Shown here in pieces: positions 26,695 to 33,971 of a stretch of 34,026 bases of DNA (position 1 is its first letter; each line of letters starts with the position of its first letter). The notes below the pieces were generated by a model. It ran no database searches. It was not told where the DNA came from and saw only the letters and a program-made list of their open reading frames with translations. Origin of the DNA: Clostridium sp. (GTDB taxonomy: Bacteria > Bacillota > Clostridia > Oscillospirales > Ruminococcaceae); assembly GCA_023664445.1 (NCBI GenBank), contig JAMPFN010000022.1, positions 1 to 34,026 on the forward strand, written 5' to 3'. The translations under genes and the position numbers were made by a program.

Positions 26695-26712
26695 CTCAGT
26701 AAGCTCCTTTCA

Positions 26713-29031
26713 TCAGTCTTCCGCAAGGTCAAGTATATCCTGTGAGGCAAAATCCTCTAAAACAATATTATCCAGATTTGCAACAAAAGAAACTCGGATA
26801 TACTTCGGGTATTGTACCGCCAGTCCCTGCACCTGTTCTTTAAAGATTTTGACATCTATGCCGTAAATGTCATGCGGAGATACCCCACTTGCATTTTCTA
26901 CATTACGAGAATTCACAAGTTCACTAAAAGTAAAACTCTTATGACCGGTTCTCTCAGCATACAGGTACAGAGAATACAAAAGTGCAACCGGATCAGGATA
27001 GTCCCATCCTGCACGAAGGTAGGATTTGTCAACGACAATACCCTGACCAAGAGCAGAGCCAACCGGGGAGTCACGGAAAGTTGATAGCAGAGAGTTAACT
27101 GCCTGTCCACGGCTCTTTTCACTTATATCTCGGTCTAACCACTCAACCAAATCTTCCTTTTGGAATATTTCTCCTGCCCCTATGTTAAGGCAGAAACACC
27201 TTACAACAATAGAACCATAAGCAAGATTAGTCCAAAGGATTGCCCATACAAATGGGTTGTATGATCCCATCGGTAACATTTTTTCACCAAGAGGTGTCAG
27301 TTCAACCAGTATTTGCTCTTTGTTGTTCTTTTCCTCTCTTTTAAGTATATTTGCATCACCCATCCAGTATCTGAGCGATTTATATTGATCTTTTCCTAAA
27401 ACGGTCATTCCGAAACAATCTAAACCATTATCTGTTAAATGAGAATAGAAGGATTGTCTTAATCCAAAGTTACGGTAGCGGTCTGGATTTTTCACAGTAT
27501 CACTCCTTATATATAATGATTTTGCAACCATGCATCCTTTATCGGTATACATACAGCAGTTATAACAATGAACACACGCTTTTTCTCTAATGTGTATCTT
27601 TCCGTCAATTATTTGAAATGCATTTGTAGGGCATTGCGGTACACAGGCTTTACAACCAACGCAATATGCTGTTTTATTCGCAACCGCTCGCAAAGATGCT
27701 ATGTCAAAGCGGTCGAGTCTTGTAATAGGATATATGGTGATGTGCTGTCCTGCCTTATCGACGGTCAATGTCATTTCACATATTCCGTGCTTGGACAGCA
27801 CATACTTTTTATCATCCTTTTCTTCTACTATATGACCAAATATTCCTACAACATCATTCCATGATTGACGCGCATTTTTTATATCTATAATCAGCTTGCC
27901 ATCTTCAATAGTTCCTGCAATCCTATTTTCGCCTTGCTTTAGTATTTTTCCGCCGGCTCTTACTTGCCAGCCTCCATCTTCAACATATTTTTTGTCCAGT
28001 TTACCTTTGGCATACATTGTAAGATCTTCAATAAGAGACAATGAATTAGCCACTTCATCATGGTAATTATGGGCGATTAGTGAATCTTGCCATTTTGCTG
28101 ACATAGGGCAAACCATACAGCCTACACGGTATATGCCATGCCTATATGCATTGTTTATCATTAAATTATTATGAAGAATATATACAAACACTTCGGCAGC
28201 ATCCCATCTTAGTATGGCATGACAGTTTATTTGCAGGGCATTTTTTACGCCCTCGCCTACCTCAGTGTATTTAGCTCTCCTTGCACTTTCTTCAGACCGA
28301 ACTCCATCAAATACGACAGCTTTTGCGTTTTCACCTGTCAATTGCTGTAGTAATAGAATTGTTGGAACTGATTTGTGTACGGAACAACACCATCGCAATT
28401 TGCTTGCCGGCGGTCCGAATTCTTCCCAGGACTTACTGGGCTCCATGTGACACTTTGCTTCTTCAAAGTGAAGCTCAGGCCACTGATCCTTTGCTTTTTC
28501 GACAGCCCTAATAGTATCAGACAATTCCATACCGGTATTGCTGAACACCACATAGAAATCACTCGGTGCAAGGGCCTTTGCACACAGGTCAAGTAAGACG
28601 ATGGAGTCTTTACCGCCAGAAAAGGCACATATAAACGCATATCCCTGTTTCTTGTATTTTTTATGCTGTTCTTGTATGAAGTGTACCGCCTTTTGCTCTA
28701 AGCTGATCATCAGTGTTTTATTTACTTCATATAGGCGATTGACTTCTATCGGCTGCAACTGTAAGCGCTCGTTAGTTTTCAACTCTATTGTTGGTTTGGT
28801 ATAGAATCCGCCGCCTTTCGCCTCAGCCACACAAGTGCCGTTCATCACATATCGCCTGACTCCTTCTGCCCACAGCAATGGAGCTTCTGTATCTGTTGGG
28901 TAGTCCCAATAGCGATACATTTCAAAGAAATCCAATTCTTCCCGAAAAACAGGGCGAATTTCTTTCTGCAATTTTGCATCTATTGTCAAACGAAATATTC
29001 CGTATTCATTTGTCCATTCATAGCCGTACAT
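26713..29031 (-). CDS. brxP: BrxP, PAPS-reductase-like PP-loop protein with Fe-S domain
   Basis: This 772-residue protein has a PP-loop domain with SGGKDS (residues 138-143) that binds and activates ATP. It also has RWCCSVHK (C215, C216) and GCMVCPM (C305, C308), the cysteine sets expected for a cluster in DndC-like proteins. A ferredoxin-type region follows (C457, C460, C463, C467 and C486, C489, C492 or C493, C500), suggesting two more 4Fe-4S sites. DndC and related proteins adenylate the DNA backbone before sulfur insertion. BrxP is the defining subunit of BREX type 4. It begins 17 bases after the upstream gene and ends 18 before brxC. Confidence 0.88.
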   Translation of the reverse strand: MYGYEWTNEYGIFRLTIDAKLQKEIRPVFREELDFFEMYRYWDYPTDTEAPLLWAEGVRRYVMNGTCVAEAKGGGFYTKPTIELKTNERLQLQPIEVNRLYEVNKTLMISLEQKAVHFIQEQHKKYKKQGYAFICAFSGGKDSIVLLDLCAKALAPSDFYVVFSNTGMELSDTIRAVEKAKDQWPELHFEEAKCHMEPSKSWEEFGPPASKLRWCCSVHKSVPTILLLQQLTGENAKAVVFDGVRSEESARRAKYTEVGEGVKNALQINCHAILRWDAAEVFVYILHNNLMINNAYRHGIYRVGCMVCPMSAKWQDSLIAHNYHDEVANSLSLIEDLTMYAKGKLDKKYVEDGGWQVRAGGKILKQGENRIAGTIEDGKLIIDIKNARQSWNDVVGIFGHIVEEKDDKKYVLSKHGICEMTLTVDKAGQHITIYPITRLDRFDIASLRAVANKTAYCVGCKACVPQCPTNAFQIIDGKIHIREKACVHCYNCCMYTDKGCMVAKSLYIRSDTVKNPDRYRNFGLRQSFYSHLTDNGLDCFGMTVLGKDQYKSLRYWMGDANILKREEKNNKEQILVELTPLGEKMLPMGSYNPFVWAILWTNLAYGSIVVRCFCLNIGAGEIFQKEDLVEWLDRDISEKSRGQAVNSLLSTFRDSPVGSALGQGIVVDKSYLRAGWDYPDPVALLYSLYLYAERTGHKSFTFSELVNSRNVENASGVSPHDIYGIDVKIFKEQVQGLAVQYPKYIRVSFVANLDNIVLEDFASQDILDLAED

Positions 29032-29048
29032 GGCTTATCATTCCTTAG

Positions 29049-30305
29049 TTATATTTTTATAGTAACGCTCTTACGGTCTAAATCCCATATGAAACGACCG
29101 TCATTAGGCAATGCATCCGGCATTGTGTAGATGAGCTCTCTACCAGCAATTAATCCGTATTCGACAAGTATTTGACGCAGTTCCTCACTACTATATTTCT
29201 GTGTGATGTTATCCAACAGTGTGATCTGCTTTTCCACAAATAACGATAACACAGCATCGGAGAATGTTTGGATCTCACCATCAAGCGTCACTAACATTGC
29301 GTGCAGTGTATCAATCGACTGCGAATTAAGAGCGAATATTGTTTTCGCTCCGATTTCGTTGTAATAAAAGCGCAAGATACTCTGTAGTAATAGCGGTGTC
29401 CACGCTCTTCCTCTCGGTAGATCAGGCAGAAGATCATACCACATAGGCTGAATATCTCTTATAACGATATGGTCTCCGACATCGTTAAACAGAGTGCGGA
29501 CTGCTTTTTTTGCCTTATTCAACCATTCAAATGTGATACCAATACTTTCTGATGTAATTATATACCCAGGTTCATAAAGAAGGAAATCTGATGCAGAAGT
29601 TAGTTTCATATACTGACGAGAGTGTGTATTGTTAATGCCCAGTTGGTGCAAATACTCTTCCAAATCGTTCTCACTGAAGAAACCTCCTTGATCACGAGCG
29701 TATTTCATTATTATATCAAGTTTGGAGTATACAGTTTCTTGGGAACCTGTAATATGCGCTTTGCCTTGAAATGAGTAGAGTACATCATGGTATTTTTCCT
29801 TTGAAAACAAATGCTCTGCCATGTCAAATATCTTTCGCTGATCGCCCATATCATTATCGTTCATAAACATTGCCATATCGAGTTTGGCGTAATCATACAA
29901 TTGGGCTGCTGAAACATAGCCGTTGTTTTTCTCCATCAGTTTTTCTAAGACTGCTTTTAAGCAGTCGGCTCCGATTTTCCAATCCACAAATGCTTCCTTA
30001 TGAATCAATCTATCGTTTATAGATACAATATCCATTGAAGATGCAACAGCTTTCTTGATTGTCAGCACCGGTAATTCTAGAGCTAAGGAGGTTTCATCGA
30101 CTGTACATCCATTTAAATCCGCTTTAAGCAAATATGATACAACACGTTTTATGTGTTCAGATAATTCTTTATTAGGATAATTATCATTTACAAACTCAGG
30201 TGCTTGGCCCAATCGAATCGCCTCCTTTAGTAGTGATAAGTACGCATTATAATCACTTTGGTATAGCTCATGCATTTCTTTGATAGCCTTAGAACATGAC
30301 GGCAA
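29049..30305 (-). CDS. Winged-helix-like protein heading brxP; C-terminal part of a frameshifted gene
   Basis: The 418-residue frame has a TTG start (30305) in AAGTAAAGGATTG. Its first 40 residues (LPSCSKAIKEMHELYQSDYNAYLSLLKEA) match the end of the repeat domain seen in the 498-base gene upstream (SGTSRAIRNMYDIYVNDHDQFDAILREA). The real protein therefore probably starts further upstream and a single extra T at about 30311 breaks it. The remainder looks like several helical winged-helix modules (YVSAAQLYDYAKLD, GGFFSENDLEEYLHQLG), possibly binding DNA. I know no name for it. Placed directly before brxP, it may recognise modified or foreign DNA for the BREX complex. Confidence 0.65.
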   Translation of the reverse strand: MPSCSKAIKEMHELYQSDYNAYLSLLKEAIRLGQAPEFVNDNYPNKELSEHIKRVVSYLLKADLNGCTVDETSLALELPVLTIKKAVASSMDIVSINDRLIHKEAFVDWKIGADCLKAVLEKLMEKNNGYVSAAQLYDYAKLDMAMFMNDNDMGDQRKIFDMAEHLFSKEKYHDVLYSFQGKAHITGSQETVYSKLDIIMKYARDQGGFFSENDLEEYLHQLGINNTHSRQYMKLTSASDFLLYEPGYIITSESIGITFEWLNKAKKAVRTLFNDVGDHIVIRDIQPMWYDLLPDLPRGRAWTPLLLQSILRFYYNEIGAKTIFALNSQSIDTLHAMLVTLDGEIQTFSDAVLSLFVEKQITLLDNITQKYSSEELRQILVEYGLIAGRELIYTMPDALPNDGRFIWDLDRKSVTIKI

Positions 30306-30309
30306 TCCT

Positions 30310-30519
30310 TTACTTCCCCTTTGTAAAAAGATATTGAACTTGAGCTAAGTGCATATTCATTCCGTTTACATTTCGATAAGTTTCATTGATCTCAATACCA
30401 CGATTGATAGCATACTGGCGAAATGTATTCGATAGTTTCACCGCTTCTGACTTATAATCCTCGCCGCAAGTGATTTTTTCATATACCTTAAAAAGAAGAG
30501 CAGTTTCATACTCATCCAC
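30310..30519 (-). pseudogene. Middle fragment: second copy of an HNH-associated-type domain
   Basis: EYETALLFKVYEKITCG, AVKLSNTFRQYAI and ETYRNVNGMNMHLAQVQYLFTKGK repeat, with the same spacing, the landmarks of the upstream gene. The frame ends in TAA at 30312-30310; dropping one T joins it to the 418-residue frame (KGK-KGLPSCSKAI). It overlaps the upstream gene by 82 bases and has only a GTG start without ribosome site. It is best read as the central part of one long gene. Confidence 0.6.
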
Positions 30520-30935
30520 AGAATCCGTTTTATTGGTTTGTGAATAGTATCCTGATTATCGGCAAAAATATTTTGAGATTGAGTGTTAACTGTAACCTCA
30601 GCATTCATCATTATAGTTGCTTCTCTCAAGATGGCATCAAATTGATCGTGATCATTCACATATATATCATACATATTACGAATAGCTCGTGATGTCCCTG
30701 ATAGTCCTTTTTCTCCGCCGGTAAAAAGAAACTGTACATTTCCTAACTGCATATTCATGCCATTGATATTGCGAAAAGTTCCATCTATAACAATCCAGTT
30801 TATAGATGCAAGCCGACGAAGAATATCTGAGAGCCAAGATACTTGTTCCTTCATGCTGCTACCATTAACAACGTTCTCGTAAGTCAAAAAGGGAAGTGCT
30901 ATCTCATGTTTACTCCAAGGGATACGCCTTGCCAT
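30438..30935 (-). CDS. N-terminal part: domain resembling the front of HNH restriction enzymes
   Basis: ATG at 30935 follows GAGGTGATTGA. The first ~115 residues (KHEIALPFLTYENVV, WLSDILRRLAS, TFRNINGMNMQLGNVQFLFTGGEKGLSGTSRAIRNMY) resemble a domain that precedes the HNH nuclease in many modification-sensing restriction proteins. That form has ILALdlY, ELSdlLR, fRNpnGv.lKLxN and G.kGLS.gSk. The C-terminal ~30 residues (RILWMSMKLLFFLRYMKKS) are out-of-frame reading of the next copy, so the protein is probably shortened by a frameshift near 30530. No nuclease domain is present. Role inferred: DNA recognition for BREX. Confidence 0.6.
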   Translation of the reverse strand: MARRIPWSKHEIALPFLTYENVVNGSSMKEQVSWLSDILRRLASINWIVIDGTFRNINGMNMQLGNVQFLFTGGEKGLSGTSRAIRNMYDIYVNDHDQFDAILREATIMMNAEVTVNTQSQNIFADNQDTIHKPIKRILWMSMKLLFFLRYMKKSLAARIISQKR

Positions 30936-30968
30936 TCAATCACCTCACCCATGACCTGATATATTAAT

Positions 30969-31184
30969 TTATCGAGCTGCCAACCAACTTTCTTCAATTG
31001 GAACATAATCAACATTATGCCTATCGCAAAAATCCTTAATTCTCTTCATTGTAGAGAGGTTCGGGACGCTATGTCCGATTTCCCACCTGTTTACAGTAGA
31101 TACAGAAACAGCAAGTTCCTTTGCAAATGCCTCTTGAGAAAGAAAAAGTTTTTGCCTCATTGTTTTGATAGTATCGGAAAACAA
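30969..31184 (-). CDS. XRE-family regulator of the BREX operon
   Basis: This 71-residue protein starts at a TTG with GAAGGGAGA upstream. IKTMRQKLFLSQEAFAKELAVSVSTVNRWEIGHSVPNLSTMKRI is a complete Cro/C1-type helix-turn-helix, single domain, no sensor. As the first gene of the operon, 33 bases before the next and directly behind the promoter with paired 11-base repeats, it most likely represses its own operon. Confidence 0.85.
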   Translation of the reverse strand: MFSDTIKTMRQKLFLSQEAFAKELAVSVSTVNRWEIGHSVPNLSTMKRIKDFCDRHNVDYVPIEESWLAAR

Positions 31185-31229
31185 GATATTCGCATCTCCC
31201 TTCAGTTTTATTGGCGTTTACATATTATT

Positions 31230-31269
31230 AGTATAGCATAAACTAAGCGTTTTGTCAATATAGCATAAA
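31230..31269 (-). promoter_or_regulatory. BREX operon promoter with twin 11-base operators
   Basis: On the minus strand: TTGACA (31258-31253), 17-base spacer, TATACT (31235-31230). On the plus strand, TATAGCATAAA is found identically at 31232-31242 (over the -10) and 31259-31269 (just before the -35), 27 bases apart. A bound XRE dimer at either site would block RNA polymerase. Confidence 0.75.
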
Positions 31270-31276
31270 AAAGAAG

Positions 31277-31420
31277 CACGCAAATCAATTTTATTGACTA
31301 AATATTTTATTTTTATTGTTTTACCCTTGTTTTTGATTATTTTTTATAATATTCTGACCATTTTATTACGGTTGAAGTGTCAAAATCATCAAAAACCATT
31401 ATGCAAAATTGATTTGCGTG
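31277..31420. repeat. 16-base inverted repeats flanking an AT-rich spacer
   Basis: CACGCAAATCAATTTT (31277-31292) and its exact complement (31405-31420) enclose 112 AT-rich bases without a gene. This lies between the BREX promoter and the SLOG gene and may be a small mobile element or the foot of a long stem. Nothing else is recognised from 31270 to 31528. Confidence 0.55.
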
Positions 31421-31528
31421 AAAAAGAAGAGAGTACTAAATAAGATTTTTGTTCTATTAAAAGCCTGTTTTCACTCTCGCGCCATCAGAGAACAAACGTT
31501 GTTCGTCACATATATTTTAAAAAGGCCT

Positions 31529-32002
31529 TTAGTTGCGTCCTTCCGAAAGATTTATTATCTTCTTTTTGTACCTTTTTGCATACTGCACCGTCCTGTATGC
31601 TCCACCACTTATATGATGAATACAGCACACAACCAGGTCAGAACGGTCATCCATGCACCTGTTATGGACTTGTATTGCAGATTTATAGTGTGCTTCAGAT
31701 GATTCAGCACATATCTCCACCTCATTATAGTAGTCCACAAAACTCTGCTCGTTGTCACGGTACTCGGCTTTCATATACGGCAGCACAAGGATTAGCGATG
31801 TGTTTCCGTAACCGTACTGCTTGACCGCTCGTCTGATCACTGATGCTGCCAAGAGTTCAAATTCTCCTTCCCAACCGACAAGAAACTCAACATAATGTTT
31901 CTGTGTGATTAGGTCATGCAGTAGCTGGTCCATCCTGCTTTCGATCTCTGCCGCACCTTTCACCTCACGATGTTCAAAGAAACTTACTGTATATATCTCC
32001 AT
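31529..32002 (-). CDS. SLOG-fold protein (YpsA/DUF1273-like)
   Basis: ATG at 32002 is chosen to start at MEIYTVSFFEHREV; no strong ribosome site is seen. The 157-residue protein has the ordered landmarks of the YpsA branch of the SLOG superfamily: the opening strand with HRE, VEFLVGWEGEFELLAASVIRRAV, LILVLPYM, DYYNEVEIC, NRCMDDRSDLVVCCIHHISGGAYRTVQYAKRYKKKII. SLOG proteins bind nucleotides or nucleotide-derived signals, and in defence systems such domains sense TIR or cyclase products. Here it has no attached effector. It stands alone between the BREX control region and a divergent XRE gene. Confidence 0.75.
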   Translation of the reverse strand: MEIYTVSFFEHREVKGAAEIESRMDQLLHDLITQKHYVEFLVGWEGEFELLAASVIRRAVKQYGYGNTSLILVLPYMKAEYRDNEQSFVDYYNEVEICAESSEAHYKSAIQVHNRCMDDRSDLVVCCIHHISGGAYRTVQYAKRYKKKIINLSEGRN

Positions 32003-32176
32003 AGCTTGCACATAAAAATGTTGTTGTTCATATCAGCAATGATATTGCCACAAGAATAATCTAATATGTCTTGATTATAACATATATTAGAAGATTGTTT
32101 AAGAAAAAACAACATATTTCCTTTGAGTATAGCTGATTTCTTTTGCTGTATTATAGTAGTAAGAGGTGATTTAGCT

Positions 32177-32488
32177 ATGACAGACGATTTTGTAAGAAAC
32201 AGGATCACACAGCTTCGGATTCAAAAGGGCGTATCGGAATACCAAATGAGCTATGATCTCGGTCATAGCCGTGGATATATCTACAACATTTCATCTGGCA
32301 AGTCCCTTCCGCCGCTGTCGGAGCTATTTGCGATATGTGACTACTTCGGCATCACGCCTGCGGAATTCTTCGATGACAGCATTTCCAACCCTGAACTGAT
32401 ACGGAAAGCTGTCGAGGGTATGAAGCAGTTTGATGATGGGGATCAGTTGATGATTTTGAATCATATAAATAGATTGTTGAAAAAATAA
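32177..32488 (+). CDS. XRE-family transcription regulator
   Basis: ATG at 32177 has AGAGGTGATTT upstream; the longer frame to 32123 gives hydrophobic residues that look untranslated. The 103-residue product carries a helix-turn-helix (ITQLRIQKGVSEYQMSYDLGHSRGYIYNISSGKSLPPLSELFAICDYFGITPAEFF) with a short helical tail. This type is common next to mobile elements. It is divergent from the SLOG gene and followed 22 bases later by a small gene. Confidence 0.8.
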   Translation: MTDDFVRNRITQLRIQKGVSEYQMSYDLGHSRGYIYNISSGKSLPPLSELFAICDYFGITPAEFFDDSISNPELIRKAVEGMKQFDDGDQLMILNHINRLLKK

Positions 32489-32510
32489 TGAACTTGAAAG
32501 GATGATGACT

Positions 32511-32696
32511 ATGGAAAACTTCGATGTAAAAATAGATATTGAACCCAAAGACAATTACGGAAAAGCAAGGCAGGCTATTATTCAAGCAATAGAGGCTATT
32601 TCAAATCTATCGCCTATTGAGCAAGACAGACTTGCAAGAGAACTTTTGAGTGCGGAGAAATACAATCTCTTAATTTCGTTCTTACAGAGAAGATAA
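32511..32696 (+). CDS. Small acidic/helical protein after the XRE gene
   Basis: ATG at 32511 has GAAAGGATGA upstream. The 61-residue product (FDVKIDIEPKDNYGKARQAIIQAIEAISNLSPIEQDRLAREL...) is mostly helical, with no family I recognise. Its place 22 bases after the regulator and before a terminator suggests one short operon. Confidence 0.6.
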   Translation: MENFDVKIDIEPKDNYGKARQAIIQAIEAISNLSPIEQDRLARELLSAEKYNLLISFLQRR

Positions 32697-32701
32697 AGAT
32701 G

Positions 32702-32735
32702 AGGCTCCCAGAACCATTCTGAGAGCCTTGCTTTA
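32702..32735. terminator. Terminator hairpin between convergent genes
   Basis: AGGCTCCCAGAA (32702-32713) pairs with TTCTGAGAGCCT (32717-32728), one mismatch, 3-base loop, followed by TGCTTTATTTAT. It can serve the small gene on the plus strand and the RES-type gene arriving on the minus strand. Confidence 0.7.
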
Positions 32736-32745
32736 TTTATAGAGT

Positions 32746-33846
32746 TTATTTCGTATCAACGCCCCACGGAATATGATCCTTACCTTTATCGTTGGGTTTA
32801 TCTCTCCATGTTGTAAAAAGGAACATATCAAAAGCAAAAAATTCAGTTTCCCAATATGGATACTGTCTATCATAACTTCCGATATTTGTAATTGCTCCTG
32901 TTCGTACAGAGCGTAAATCATATTCTTTATACTTGAGCGAAGGCATGAGTTGATTATATAAAGCGTAATTGAAAGAATCGTCCATCTTCATATGCTTGAC
33001 AATTTCTGAATATTCATCGTCATAATCAACAAATAATGCAAGGTTAATTGCACACAATGAGAAAATCTCATCTGATCCGCTTTTAGAGTAATATGCTACA
33101 CCATCATATCCTAACTTCTTACACGCCATCATTATTGCTTGAGAAATAACATACTCCGATTTGAAAGTTCTGACTTCCTCTTTTATTCTGAATGATGTAG
33201 CAATGGAAAGCATATACAATTTTAACCAACGGCAAACTTTATTAAAATCTAAATCATGTAGTGCATGATAGTCTCGTACCGAAACAGCTAAATTAAAGAT
33301 TTTTTGTGTTTCGTCGAGAAGAACAGGAGAAACATTGAAATCTGTTGCCGATGGAAAACTCGTTTCAATCTAGCAGCCATATGAAGAATTAGCTAAATAT
33401 AAACTTGGATTTCCCGGAATACTAAATAGATAATTGCCTGACTTTGCTCTCATTTTCTTGGGAAGATGCAGCATTTCTTTGACAGTATAAGACTTAGAAG
33501 GATTCCCTGTTCTGCATCTAAAGAACTGTAATTCTTCATCTTTACAGCCAAGAAAAGCATCGCTGCCCGATAAAGTATTAACAGCAAATGGATCATCTCC
33601 AATATCTTGAATCAGCCCTCTTACAATTGCACTGCTATCAGATAGGTCAGCTCTATAATACGCCTTCATCGCTTCAAGGATTTTATTCCTATAGTCTTTT
33701 ATTATATTAATGCTCTCTGTATCAGCATCTGCATTCGCAGCTTGTTTTAATACGATGTCATATTTTTCGGTTAATGCGCCTATATACTCAATATCAGTTT
33801 CAATGATATATGGAGCGTATAATTCTTTGCAAATAAAATTATTCAA
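32746..33846 (-). pseudogene. RES-domain-like protein split by in-frame TAG
   Basis: TTG at 33846 follows AGAAGG. Residues 1-158 contain ELQFFRCRTGNPSKSYTVKEMLHLP and YLFSIPGNPSLYLANSSYGC, then TAG (33372-33370). The same frame continues IETSFPSATDFNVSP...RDYHALHDLDF...SEYVISQAIMMACKKLGYDGVAYYSKSG to 32746. The parts match, in order, a RES-type domain, whose usual form at the break is YxCWxE. The stop therefore replaces Trp (TGG to TAG). RES proteins are NAD+-degrading toxins in several toxin-antitoxin systems; no antitoxin is adjacent here. The full length would be 366 residues. Treating the halves as two genes (restart at 33219) would split the domain. Confidence 0.72.
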
Positions 33847-33880
33847 AAGCCTTCTATGCTGTAATAATTTCCTTACAATG

Positions 33881-33910
33881 ATTATATCACAATATATTAA
33901 GCCATGTCAA
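33881..33910 (-). promoter_or_regulatory. Sigma-A promoter of the RES-type gene
   Basis: TTGACA (33910-33905), 18-base spacer, TATAAT (33886-33881), 35 bases before the TTG start. Both boxes are perfect. Confidence 0.75.
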
Positions 33911-33971
33911 TTACCCATTTGCCCAAGAATAAAAATGCGAGCGGCCTTTTTACGACAACTTGCTCTTTTAC

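Noticed and set aside
17264..31269. Type 1 BREX or a Dnd system
   Set aside because: There is no PglX methyltransferase, BrxA or BrxB, and no DndB, DndD or DndE. BrxP with PglZ and BrxL indicates type 4.
31409..31702. Plus-strand 97-residue ORF
   Set aside because: It runs over one arm of the inverted repeat and antisense to the SLOG gene, with no ribosome site or family resemblance.
5778..33846. Reassigned stop codon (alternative genetic code)
   Set aside because: In-frame TAA, TGA and TAG all occur as interruptions, and all three also end intact genes in the window, so no single reassignment fits.
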